Origin: Achromobacter sp. MYb9
GTDB lineage: Bacteria > Pseudomonadota > Gammaproteobacteria > Burkholderiales > Burkholderiaceae_B
Length of the DNA stretch: 64,000 nt
Direction of reading: 5' to 3'
Assembly (NCBI RefSeq): GCF_002975275.1
Contig: NZ_PCOQ01000029.1
Coordinates: 1 to 64,000 of the forward strand
The first letter of the stretch is position 1, and each line of letters opens with the position of its first letter. Shown piece after piece: positions 51,096 to 59,326 of the stretch. The notes under the pieces are model-generated. The model was not told the origin of the DNA and ran no database searches. It saw only the letters and a list, made by a program, of their open reading frames with translations. Both the position numbers and the translations under genes were made by a program.

Positions 51096-52445
51096 ATGAC
51101 AACTGAAAGCCAGGATTCCCGGTTCCGGTACCGGATATTCACCATGGTCGTGCTGCTGGCGCTGATCAATTACATCGACCGCGGCGCCATGTCCTACGCG
51201 GCCGCGCACATCACGGGCGAATACGGCCTCGACCGCGGCGCATGGGGGTCGGTGCTGGGTTACTTCGGCTATGGCTACATGGTCGGCGCGCTGTTCGGCG
51301 GCATGCTGGCCGACCGCTACGGCCCGCGCAAAGTCTGGATCGTGGCGGGCGTGGCCTGGTCCGTGTTCGAAATCGCTACCGCCTGGGCAGGGGATTTCGG
51401 CCTGGCGTTCCTGGGCGGTTCGGCGCTGGCCGGCTTCGCGACCATCCGCATCCTGTTCGGCGCCGCCGAAGGCCCGGCGTATTCCATCATCAACAAGACC
51501 ATCGCCAACTGGGCGACCACCCGCGAACGCGGCTTCGTCGTGGGGTTCGGCCTGCTCAGCACGCCGCTGGGCGCCTTGCTGACGGCGCCTGTGGCGGTGG
51601 GCCTGCTGACGCTGACCGACAGCTGGCGCGCCATGTTCTTCATCCTGGGCGGGGCGGGGCTGGTGGTGTTGGTGTTCTTCATGCGCATCTTCACGGACCG
51701 CCCCGAAACCAATCCCCGCGTGTCGCCGCAAGAGCTGGCCGAAATCCAGTCATCGCGCGCCCAATCGGCCACGGGCGCCCAAGCGGCCGATGCGCCCGTG
51801 TTGCCGTGGTGGAGCTTCTTCCGCAGCAAGACGCTGCTGCTGAATACGCTGGGCTATTTCGCGTTCATGTACGTGAACTTCCTGCTGCTGACCTGGACGC
51901 CCAAGTACCTGCAGGACAACTTCGGCTATAGCCTGTCCTCCCTTTGGTACATGGGCATGATTCCCTGGACGGGCGCCTGCGTCACCGTGTTGTTGGGCGG
52001 CCGCATTTCGGACTTGCTGTTCAAGCGCACGGGCAGCCTGAAAATCGCGCGCAGCTGGTTCGCCGCCGCCTGCCTGCTGGCCACTACGTTGTGCTTCCTG
52101 CTGGTGTCGCAGGCGCAGTCGGTATTCGCCGTCATCGCCCTGATGACTCTGGCCAATGCGCTGAACGCCCTGCCCAATTCGGTGTACTGGGCAGTCGTGA
52201 TCGATACCGCGCCGTCCAACCGCGTGGGCACGTTCAGCGGCCTGATGCACTTTTTCGCCAATATCGCCTCGATTCTGGCCCCGACGCTGACGGGCTACCT
52301 GACGGCGCGCCACGGCTACTCGGTGATGTTCATCGCCGCGTCGGTCGCGACAGCCGTCGGCATGGTCGCTATGCTTCAGGTGCGCCCGGGCGTGGGCCCG
52401 CGCATGCCCGCCAGCCAGGCCTTGCCATCGGAAGCCGCCAAATGA
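51096..52445 (+). CDS. MFS transporter, anion:cation symporter (ACS) family
   Basis: 449 residues from the ATG at 51096; an in-frame upstream start would place the operator inside the gene and is rejected. Twelve helices: LLALINYIDRGAMSYAA in helix 1 and GGMLADRYGPRKV after helix 2 mark the ACS (ExuT/GudP/phthalate-type) family; FGAAEGPAYSIINKTIANWATTRERGF and PNSVYWAVVIDTAP are further ACS signatures. Imports an organic anion or related compound by proton symport. Coupled by ATGA to an amidase gene. Confidence 0.93.
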   Translation: MTTESQDSRFRYRIFTMVVLLALINYIDRGAMSYAAAHITGEYGLDRGAWGSVLGYFGYGYMVGALFGGMLADRYGPRKVWIVAGVAWSVFEIATAWAGDFGLAFLGGSALAGFATIRILFGAAEGPAYSIINKTIANWATTRERGFVVGFGLLSTPLGALLTAPVAVGLLTLTDSWRAMFFILGGAGLVVLVFFMRIFTDRPETNPRVSPQELAEIQSSRAQSATGAQAADAPVLPWWSFFRSKTLLLNTLGYFAFMYVNFLLLTWTPKYLQDNFGYSLSSLWYMGMIPWTGACVTVLLGGRISDLLFKRTGSLKIARSWFAAACLLATTLCFLLVSQAQSVFAVIALMTLANALNALPNSVYWAVVIDTAPSNRVGTFSGLMHFFANIASILAPTLTGYLTARHGYSVMFIAASVATAVGMVAMLQVRPGVGPRMPASQALPSEAAK

Positions 52446-53824
52446 CCCAACCTTCTTCTTCTTTTCCCCACCTTGCCGTGGAACCCGGATTCTTCCGCGG
52501 GCGCCGCATCGCCGACCTGCAAGAGGCCATGGCCAGCGGCAGCCTGACAGCCCAGGACCTCGTGCGTCACGCGGGCGCCGCCATTGAACGGCTGAACCCG
52601 CAGTTGAACGCCTTCGTCCATGTCGACATCGCCGCCGCGTTGGCCGTCGCCGGTGAACGCGACGCCGAACGCGCAAGCGGCAAGGTCAGGGGGCCGTTGC
52701 ACGGCATCCCCGTCGCCATCAAAGACAACGTCGACACGGCCGACATGCCCACCACGATGGGCGCCGCCCACTTCCTGGGCCACCGCCCGCAGGCCGACGC
52801 GCGCTGCGTGGCGCTGTTGCGCGAAGCCGGCGCCATCGTTGTCGGCAAGACGTTGACGCACGAGTTCGCTTATGGCCCCACCGGCGACCGCAGCGTGCAG
52901 GGCGCGGCGCGCAATCCCTGGCGCACCACCCAGATGACGGGCGGTTCCAGCGCGGGCAGCGCGGCGGCCGTCGCGTCCGGCATGGTGCCCGTGGCGCTGG
53001 GCACGGACACCGGCGGTTCCGTGCGCGTGCCTTCCGCCCTGTGCGGCCTGGTCGGCTTCAAGCCCACCCATGGCCGAGTGTCCGACGCGGGGGTGTTTCC
53101 CCTTGCGCCTACGCTGGAAGATCCGGGCGTGCTGGCCAATTGCGTGGAAGACGCGCAGGTTTTCATGCAGGCATTAAGCGGCGGCACGCTGGCGCCTGCT
53201 TCAGTGGCCGCCGATGGCGTGAAGGTGGGCTGGGTGGCCAACGCGCCGTTCGCGATCGACGATGCGGCCGTCACCGCGTGCGTGCGCGCCGCGGCGGAGC
53301 GCTTCGCCGGCGGCGCGGTGCAGCCGGCGCCCGCCGTCACGCAGCACGCGCGCGCCTTGCAAAGCGCACTCGGCGCGATCCAACGCGCCGAAGCCTACGA
53401 AGTCCACGCCGAGCGCGTCGAATCCGAACCGGGAAAGTTCGACCCGGAGGTGCTGGAACGCTTGCGCGCCTCGCGCCCCGTGCAGGGGTGGGAATATGTG
53501 CGGGCCCTGAAGGAAAGAACCCGCCTGCAAGCCGAGTTCGCGCGGCTGTTCCAGCAGGTGGATGTTCTGGCGCTGCCCGCCGTCGCCATTACCGCGCCCG
53601 CGTTGCAGCAACGCACCGTGGCGGGCCCGGGCAGCGCTGGCGTGCGCGAAACGTTGCTAGGCCTGACTAACCCGTGGAACGTGTTGGGGTTGCCTGCCAT
53701 CAGCCTGCCCGCGGGCTGGGTGAACGGCATGCCCGTGGGCTTGCAACTGGTCGCCGCAGCCGGCACCGACGAGGCCTTGCTGGCGCTGGCCGCCAGCCGC
53801 TGGCAAGCGCCGCAAGCGGACTGA
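52442..53824 (+). CDS. amidase signature family hydrolase
   Basis: 460 residues, ATGA overlap with the MFS gene. The catalytic Ser-cisSer-Lys triad is complete: K94 in VAIKDNVD, the serines in GGSSAGSAAAVASG (169-173) and the nucleophile S193 in GTDTGGSVRVP. FKPTHGRVS and LTNPWNVLGLPAISLPAGW are standard. It hydrolyses an amide, probably the compound imported by the carrier; GatA is unlikely because no gatB/C partners are present. Regulated with the carrier by the LacI protein (inference from the operator). Confidence 0.93.
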   Translation: MTQPSSSFPHLAVEPGFFRGRRIADLQEAMASGSLTAQDLVRHAGAAIERLNPQLNAFVHVDIAAALAVAGERDAERASGKVRGPLHGIPVAIKDNVDTADMPTTMGAAHFLGHRPQADARCVALLREAGAIVVGKTLTHEFAYGPTGDRSVQGAARNPWRTTQMTGGSSAGSAAAVASGMVPVALGTDTGGSVRVPSALCGLVGFKPTHGRVSDAGVFPLAPTLEDPGVLANCVEDAQVFMQALSGGTLAPASVAADGVKVGWVANAPFAIDDAAVTACVRAAAERFAGGAVQPAPAVTQHARALQSALGAIQRAEAYEVHAERVESEPGKFDPEVLERLRASRPVQGWEYVRALKERTRLQAEFARLFQQVDVLALPAVAITAPALQQRTVAGPGSAGVRETLLGLTNPWNVLGLPAISLPAGWVNGMPVGLQLVAAAGTDEALLALAASRWQAPQAD

Positions 53825-53871
53825 CATGATGGGCCAGCCGGCGCCGCGTTGCGGTGCGGGCAACTTGGCAA

Positions 53872-53893
53872 GGCGGGCGAAGGATCGCCCGCC
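53872..53893. terminator. perfect GC-rich hairpin between convergent genes
   Basis: GGCGGGCGA and TCGCCCGCC pair around AGGA in the 75-bp gap between the amidase and the LprI-like gene. There is no clear T-run, so it is a weak or Rho-assisted terminator. Confidence 0.55.
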
Positions 53894-53899
53894 GCTGTT

Positions 53900-55285
53900 C
53901 TAGATCGGTCCGACCGACGTTCCGAAACGGATGGCGCGGCGCTTGCCCTGCACCGAGATCTCTTCATCGCCGTCGTCCGCGCCGGGCTCACGCAGCCACA
54001 TCATGGCGGACAAGCCGAATTTCGCGTCATAGCCGCCGAACCAGTCGATAAGCCGCGCGACGTAGCAATGCGTGCCCACATGCACCGCCACGTCGGCCAC
54101 GGTCTCGTAGGAATAGTGGCCCGCTCCGTATTGGTAGTAGCGGTCCCGCTCGTCCTCTTTCACATCGGCGGGAATCGGGCACAACGGCCGGTCCGGCGCG
54201 CCGGCCAGGTTGTCTGCATCCCCGTCGCCACGCGCGGATTCGGCGTCGACGGTTGCCAGCGCCTGCGTCAACCCCGCATGCAAGGCGTCGTCCAGGACGC
54301 GGACCGCGTCTTTGTCGGCGCGCTTCTGCTGTTTCGGCACTTGCAGCTGATAGCGGTACTGGATGGTCAGGGTGGGGACTTCGCCCACGGCATGCAGCGG
54401 CCGCAGCAGATGGACATGATCGACGCCGTAGTAGCTGTTGCGGTATGCCGCGTAGACGCGGCCGCGCAGGCGGATCCACTCGCCGGCCTGGTTCGAGCCG
54501 CGGCCGTTCAGCGTGTACAGGCTGGATGCGGCATTGCCATGGGCGTCGATGGCTTCGGCATAGCGGCCGCCCGCGTGCCGCAAGGCGCTGATGTCCGAGA
54601 ACAGGCCGGTGCCGCCAGTGTAGGAATTGATCACCAGGTCGCGCTGGCCGTCACCGTCCAGGTCCATCAACGTGTAGGAGGCGGCGCCGTTTTCGCCGCC
54701 GGCATCGATGCCGGACGCTTGCAACGCGTTCCATTCGTCCGGCGTCACGCCGTCGGGCCGCGTGACCGGGAACCTGGCTTCATCGTCATCCTCGTTCGCT
54801 CGGACATTGGAGAAAGTGGTGGTGCCGCGCTTGATGGACAGGGACGCCAACGCGTCTTCCAGCGGGAACTCGGCGTTGTTCCGGCTTGCTGCCTCTACCG
54901 CTTGGCGCAGGTCTTCAAGCGCCTGCCGGTCGGTTTCATCCGGCACGTAGGCCGTGGCGCTGCGCAGTTGATCCTGCAAGACGCTCACGCGTACCAGGTA
55001 CTGGTCGCGAAGACACCCCGCATTCGCGCCGCAGCCGTTGCGCGCGCGCAGCCAATCGCGCTGATCCTGCCGCAACGCGGCGCGGCCGTCGGGCCGGGCG
55101 GCGCCCAGCTTGCCGTATATCGCCGATAGCTCGCTATCCTGGCGCAGCAGCTCCGCGTCGGCGCAGATGGCCACTTCAGTAGGGGTTTTCGCTTGCGCGC
55201 AATTCATGCCCGCGGCCAGCGCGGGTGGGGCAAGGGGCGCCAGCGCCAGAAGGGCGGCAAGCAAGGGCTTGGGAGTCAGAGTCAA
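53900..55285 (-). CDS. exported protein with LprI-type lysozyme-inhibitor-like N-domain
   Basis: 461 residues from a TTG at 55285, chosen because it gives a compact signal peptide (PLLAALLALAPLAPPALAAG); a TTG at 55345 is the alternative, and no ATG precedes residue 26. After cleavage, MNCAQAKTPTEVAICADAELLRQDSELSAIYGKL and DWLRARNGCGANAGCLRDQY have the cysteine pattern of the LprI-like domain, found in inhibitors of host lysozyme and in unrelated periplasmic proteins. The remaining 330 residues include an aspartate-rich YTLMDLDGDGQRDLVINSYTGG segment that looks like a calcium-binding or FG-GAP-like element. Function unknown. Confidence 0.8.
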   Translation of the reverse strand: MTLTPKPLLAALLALAPLAPPALAAGMNCAQAKTPTEVAICADAELLRQDSELSAIYGKLGAARPDGRAALRQDQRDWLRARNGCGANAGCLRDQYLVRVSVLQDQLRSATAYVPDETDRQALEDLRQAVEAASRNNAEFPLEDALASLSIKRGTTTFSNVRANEDDDEARFPVTRPDGVTPDEWNALQASGIDAGGENGAASYTLMDLDGDGQRDLVINSYTGGTGLFSDISALRHAGGRYAEAIDAHGNAASSLYTLNGRGSNQAGEWIRLRGRVYAAYRNSYYGVDHVHLLRPLHAVGEVPTLTIQYRYQLQVPKQQKRADKDAVRVLDDALHAGLTQALATVDAESARGDGDADNLAGAPDRPLCPIPADVKEDERDRYYQYGAGHYSYETVADVAVHVGTHCYVARLIDWFGGYDAKFGLSAMMWLREPGADDGDEEISVQGKRRAIRFGTSVGPI

Positions 55286-55384
55286 GGTGCGGCGTGAAGA
55301 GGTGAGGTACAGTGCATTACACGATTGAACCGTTGAACCAGGCAAGCCGCTCGTTGCGGCCCACGCCTAATTTCCGTGAGCTCC

Positions 55385-56071
55385 ATGATCGACGACCTGA
55401 TCCAACTGGGCAAACTGATCAGCCTGGGCCTGGCGCTGATGCTGCCGCTGGCCAATCCGCTGACCTCCATGACGTTGCTGCTGTCCCTCGGGCAGCAGAT
55501 TCCCTACAAAGAGCGCGAACGCCAGGTCACCGAGGCGGCCTTCTACGTGGTCGGCATCATGCTGGTGACGTACTACGCCGGCGCGTGGATCATGCACACG
55601 TTCGGCATATCGATCCCCGGCTTGCGGATCGCGGGTGGGCTGATCGTGGTCAGCATCGGGTTCAGCATGCTGTTTCCAAAGGCCGAGTCACGCATGCTGG
55701 AAGCCGAGGTGGCCGCCGATGCCCAGCACCAGCGGCAAACGCCCAACATCGCCTTCGTGCCGCTGGCGCTGCCCGGCACCGCGGGGCCGGGCACCATCGC
55801 CATGATCATCAGCGGGGCCGCGTCGATGGATACCGCGATCACCCCTGACTACGCGCCGTGGGTGATCGCGGTGACGCCGGTCATCGTGTTCGCCTTGCTG
55901 GGCGTGTTCTTCTGGATCTGCCTGCGTTCGGCAGGCCGCATCGTCGCGGTGATCGGCCAAAGCGGCGTCGAAGCCATTTCGCGCGTCATGGGCTTCCTGC
56001 TGGTGTGCATGGGGGTCCAGTTCGTGATCAACGGCGTCCTTGAAATCATCACGCAGCATGCGGGGGGATAA
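55385..56071 (+). CDS. MarC-family integral membrane protein
   Basis: 228 residues from the ATG at 55385 (a GTG three codons earlier is possible). Six expected helices with the MarC pattern: LGLALMLPLANPLTSMTLLLSLGQQIP, RIAGGLIVVSIGFSMLFP, and NIAFVPLALPGTAGPGTIAMIISGA. MarC/UPF0056 proteins were once linked to multiple antibiotic resistance, but their role is not established. The end overlaps the start of the Lnb-domain gene. Confidence 0.9.
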   Translation: MIDDLIQLGKLISLGLALMLPLANPLTSMTLLLSLGQQIPYKERERQVTEAAFYVVGIMLVTYYAGAWIMHTFGISIPGLRIAGGLIVVSIGFSMLFPKAESRMLEAEVAADAQHQRQTPNIAFVPLALPGTAGPGTIAMIISGAASMDTAITPDYAPWVIAVTPVIVFALLGVFFWICLRSAGRIVAVIGQSGVEAISRVMGFLLVCMGVQFVINGVLEIITQHAGG

Positions 56072-57113
56072 GCGGGTGGCGCACGGCTGGCTGCATCGCA
56101 GCGCAGCCGTCTTCGGGCGTAGCCTCGGCAGTTTGCTGGTGGTGGCCTCCGCCTTGTGGGGCGTGTTGGCGCTTGCCTATCAGGCGCCGGGCGGCGTGTG
56201 GGGCAAAGGGGCGGCCGCGCTGCTCTGGACGGGGCTGTGCGCGGGGGCGCTTGTCGCGCTGTGGCGCCAAAGGCCTTGGCGCCGGCGCGCCGGATGGGCC
56301 TATCTGGCCGGCGTGGTCGCGCTGTGCGGCTGGTGGCAGACGCTGACGCCCTCGAATGATCGCATCTGGGCCGACGACGTTGCCCGGATGCTGCACGGCA
56401 CGGTGCAAGGGTCGGTCGTCACGCTGGAAAACGTGCGCAATTTTGATTGGCGTTCGGACGACGACTACACGGCGCGCTGGGAAACCCGCCAGTACGACCT
56501 GGATCAGCTGGTGGGGGTGGACATGGCGCTGTCGTATTGGTCGGGCCCGGCCATCGCCCACACCCTGGTGTCCTTCGGGTTTTCAGACGGCCGCCACGTG
56601 GTGTTTTCCGTCGAGATCCGCAAAGAACGCGGTGAAAAATTCTCCGAGATCGGCGGCTTCTTCAAACAGTTCGAATTAAGCGTGGTGGCGGCGGAGGAAC
56701 GCGACATCCTGTATGTGCGCGCAGGGCCGCGCGGCGAGAGCGTCTACCTGTATCCGGTGCGCATGCCTGCTGCGGCCATGCGCGAGCTGTTCCTGTCATA
56801 CGTCACCACGGCAAATGCGCTGGTCGATACGCCTCGCTTCTATCACACGGTGACGGCCAACTGCACGACGCTGGTTTACCAGATGGTGCGCGCTATCGTT
56901 CCGGGGCTGCCGCTGGACACCCGCATCCTGTTGTCGGGATATCTGCCCGAATACTTGTACGAGCAGGGCGGCCTGGACGCCAGCTTGCCTTTGGAGGAAC
57001 TGCGCCAGCAGGCAGCGGTCGGCCCGCTGGGTGCGCCCGGTGACGATCCCTTGGCCTTTTCGCGCCAGATCCGCCAGCTGGGGGCGCCGGCGCTGGTTGG
57101 CCCCAGCCGTTAG
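56058..57113 (+). CDS. membrane protein with Lnb N-terminal-like (DUF4105) periplasmic domain
   Basis: 351 residues from the ATG at 56058 (14-bp overlap with the MarC gene); a GTG at 56076 has a better purine-rich site and is a real alternative. Three hydrophobic segments in the first 110 residues are followed by a soluble domain: NFDWRSDDDYTARWETRQYDLDQLVGVDM, AIAHTLVSFGFSDGRHVVFSVEIRKERGE and FYHTVTANCTTLVYQMVR. This matches the DUF4105/Lnb_N family; its conserved Cys (in NCTT) and His residues make a thiol peptidase- or acyltransferase-like site, as in lipoprotein N-acyltransferase Lnb. The substrate of the proteobacterial members is unknown. Confidence 0.82.
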   Translation: MRGDKRVAHGWLHRSAAVFGRSLGSLLVVASALWGVLALAYQAPGGVWGKGAAALLWTGLCAGALVALWRQRPWRRRAGWAYLAGVVALCGWWQTLTPSNDRIWADDVARMLHGTVQGSVVTLENVRNFDWRSDDDYTARWETRQYDLDQLVGVDMALSYWSGPAIAHTLVSFGFSDGRHVVFSVEIRKERGEKFSEIGGFFKQFELSVVAAEERDILYVRAGPRGESVYLYPVRMPAAAMRELFLSYVTTANALVDTPRFYHTVTANCTTLVYQMVRAIVPGLPLDTRILLSGYLPEYLYEQGGLDASLPLEELRQQAAVGPLGAPGDDPLAFSRQIRQLGAPALVGPSR

Positions 57114-57284
57114 CAGCCGCCAGGTTCTTCCGGAGCAGTGCCAGCGACGCAAGGGCGTGCAGGCCTCCCGAATTACCTGTTTCGCCCCGTTTCCAACGTG
57201 GATTTCCGCGCGTACGGCGCGGTCTTCGGACCGGTAAACTACAGCACGGTAAAAATCTCAAGCGCTTCACGCGTGCGCGTTTCT

Positions 57285-57294
57285 CTCACGTGAG
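57285..57294. promoter_or_regulatory. CTCACGTGAG palindrome before the small membrane protein
   Basis: A perfect 10-bp palindrome 48 bp upstream of the ATG at 57343; the surrounding 57114-57342 gap holds no gene. It may be a regulator site or chance. Confidence 0.35.
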
Positions 57295-57342
57295 TTTTAG
57301 GTCTGGTATCGGAACCGGGCTGTTTTGAAGGAGGGCGCCAAG

Positions 57343-57597
57343 ATGTTCTGGCTGACCCTGAGCATTGCCCTGATTATTGCCCTGATTCTTGCGGCCGCCA
57401 TTGGCGCCGTTCTGCTGCGCCACCCTGGCGTGGTGCTGTACGACTGGATCGTCACCCGTCAGGCTGCCACCCGCGCACGCCGTTGCGCCATGGCAAGGGC
57501 TCGCCCCGTCATGCTCCAGACGCGTCCCGTCTCATCCGCTGCGCAAGCGCAGCCGCGTCCCGCCGAACACGCTGAACCCGCCGCCCTGGCAGGGTAG
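57343..57597 (+). CDS. small single-helix membrane protein, unknown function
   Basis: 84 residues from the ATG at 57343, which has an excellent AAGGAGG ribosome site 8 bases upstream. One strong N-terminal membrane helix (FWLTLSIALIIALILAAAIGAVLL) is followed by a basic, Arg/Ala/Pro-rich cytoplasmic tail (TRQAATRARRCAMARARP). I do not recognise the family. Its ribosome site and its own promoter region with a palindrome support a real gene. It ends before the porin terminator. Confidence 0.65.
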   Translation: MFWLTLSIALIIALILAAAIGAVLLRHPGVVLYDWIVTRQAATRARRCAMARARPVMLQTRPVSSAAQAQPRPAEHAEPAALAG

Positions 57598-57633
57598 CCG
57601 TCCGGCAATCCTTCTCTCTGCATAGATAAAAAA

Positions 57634-57657
57634 AGGCCATCCTGAAAAGGATGGCCT
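57634..57657 (-). terminator. rho-independent terminator of the porin gene
   Basis: On the minus strand AGGCCATCCT and AGGATGGCCT form a perfect 10-bp stem with a TTTC/GAAA tetraloop, followed by seven T. Confidence 0.88.
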
Positions 57658-57710
57658 GAAGTACGGAAGGGCGCCCCGACTCTGCTCAGTTGGGGCGGCC
57701 CGTAGCCCGC

Positions 57711-58844
57711 TTAGAAGCGATGGCGGATGCCGGCGCCGACCGTGCTGATCTTGTTGCCGTTGATGAACGCGGCGCCATCGGCGTACGACGCCAGGGCGTA
57801 CAGGTTGGTCCGCTTGGACAAGTCGTACGTGTAGCCCACGCTGTAGATGTCCATGGCGTACAGGTTCTTGTTCGGATCGGCACGCTGCCACGACGCGAAG
57901 ATGTTGCTGGCGCCGCCGATCGGCGCGCTCACGCCGACCATGTACGAGTTGATGCGCAGGCCATCCCACGTGAAGCGGCCGTTGCTGAAGCCCTGGCCCA
58001 TTGCGGGGCCGCCGGATTGCTGGCGGCCGCCCATCAGCGAGAAGTCCTGGCCTGCGAAGACGCCGTCTTCCGAACGGCCGTAGGCCAGCGACAGCTTGAT
58101 CACTTCGAAGTCATACGCACCGCCGATGATGAACTGCTGCGGTTGCGGCTGGTTCGGCTTGCGGTATTGCACGTCATACGACAAGGCCAGCTTCAGGGGG
58201 CCGTTGTCGTAGCGCACGCCGGCCGTGATGGCGCGGTTGTTTTCCTTGGTCCGGAAGCCGGTCGGGCCTTCGACGTCATCCGTCGAGAACGAGTAGCCCA
58301 CGCCGCCCTGGAAGCCGCTCCAGACCGGGGTCTGATACATGACCATGTTGTCATAGCGGACCGTGTTGGCCGCGCTGAACGCCATACCCATGTTGGCGTT
58401 CAGGTAGTCCAGCGAGAACGGGTCGATGTCGCCGAAGTACTTGGATGCGATGTTGGTTTGACGGCCCAGTTCCAGCAGACCCCACTGGCTGCTCAAACCG
58501 ATCGTGGCTTGGCGGCCGAACAGGCGGTCGCCTTGCGAACGGTTGCCGTTATTGGCCGTGAAGCCGCTTTCCAACGTGAAGACCGCCGACAGACCGTCGC
58601 CCAGGTCTTCCGTGCCACGCAGGCCGAAGCGGGAACCGTTCTGGATGCCGTCGTTCATGCCGATGCGCGACTGATAGTCGCCGCCATACACGCCACGATT
58701 CGAATCAGTGGTGCCGACCTTGCCGCGCTGGTACGTCAGACCCAAGTCGACGATACCGTACAAGGTGACGGACGTCTCGGCCTGCGCCGCACCGGCCATG
58801 CCAGCCAGAATCGCGCCTACGAGCAAAGTTTTCGTTAGTTTCAT
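57711..58844 (-). CDS. outer-membrane porin (Burkholderiales type)
   Basis: 377 residues from the ATG at 58844; a GTG two codons earlier is possible. Signal peptide with cleavage after AQA near 22 leads to the first strand SSVTLYGIVDLGLTY-like motif, the classical start of betaproteobacterial porins. SRFGLRGTEDLGDGLSAVFTLESGF and the C-terminal VGAGIRHRF, ending in the aromatic residue required for BAM recognition, are present. It forms a trimeric general-diffusion channel. A stable leader hairpin, an AT-rich promoter region and a strong terminator fit a highly expressed, regulated single gene. Confidence 0.96.
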   Translation of the reverse strand: MKLTKTLLVGAILAGMAGAAQAETSVTLYGIVDLGLTYQRGKVGTTDSNRGVYGGDYQSRIGMNDGIQNGSRFGLRGTEDLGDGLSAVFTLESGFTANNGNRSQGDRLFGRQATIGLSSQWGLLELGRQTNIASKYFGDIDPFSLDYLNANMGMAFSAANTVRYDNMVMYQTPVWSGFQGGVGYSFSTDDVEGPTGFRTKENNRAITAGVRYDNGPLKLALSYDVQYRKPNQPQPQQFIIGGAYDFEVIKLSLAYGRSEDGVFAGQDFSLMGGRQQSGGPAMGQGFSNGRFTWDGLRINSYMVGVSAPIGGASNIFASWQRADPNKNLYAMDIYSVGYTYDLSKRTNLYALASYADGAAFINGNKISTVGAGIRHRF

Positions 58845-58874
58845 ATCCACATCCGGTTCTAAGGCTTGTATTGC

Positions 58875-58898
58875 CTGCTTTCAGCACCGTGAAAGCAG
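58875..58898 (-). promoter_or_regulatory. hairpin in the porin mRNA leader
   Basis: CTGCTTTCA and TGAAAGCAG form a perfect 9-bp stem with a 6-base loop, 30 bases upstream of the ATG. It may stabilise the mRNA or be the target of a regulatory sRNA. Confidence 0.55.
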
Positions 58899-59326
58899 CC
58901 CAGGCCTAAACAATAGGCAACGCCGCCGGAAAACATGAAACTGAATACTACTTAATTATTCTTAATATAAAAATTAGGGCCGTATTCGAGCGATTTCCCC
59001 CTGACGCGCGCCTGAAGCCAACAAAATTGGTTACTCGGTTCACACATAAAAACGGGCCATATATGGCGTAAGAACAACAGTCTTCAAAAAGTCCGCGTCC
59101 GCTGCCTCGTCATTCTACGATTGGCCATTGATATTATTGAAGAAAATAATGTCTGCTTGTTGCGTACAAATTGATAAAGTATGCCTATCATTTCGTTGCG
59201 ACTGAGACGGCATTGCATTCATATAGGGTTGCCTGCGCTCACCAGCCCTAAAAAAAGCGCATCGCGCCACTGGGCGGATGCGCATAGGCGGCGATGCGTT
59301 CGGGGCCGTGATTGGACGCCGCGCCG
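58899..59326. other. AT-rich non-coding region upstream of the porin
   Basis: About 430 bp markedly richer in A and T than its surroundings, with no credible ORF. TTAATTATTCTTAATATAA-like stretches near 58950-58975 suit porin promoter or UP elements and binding of nucleoid proteins. Confidence 0.6.
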
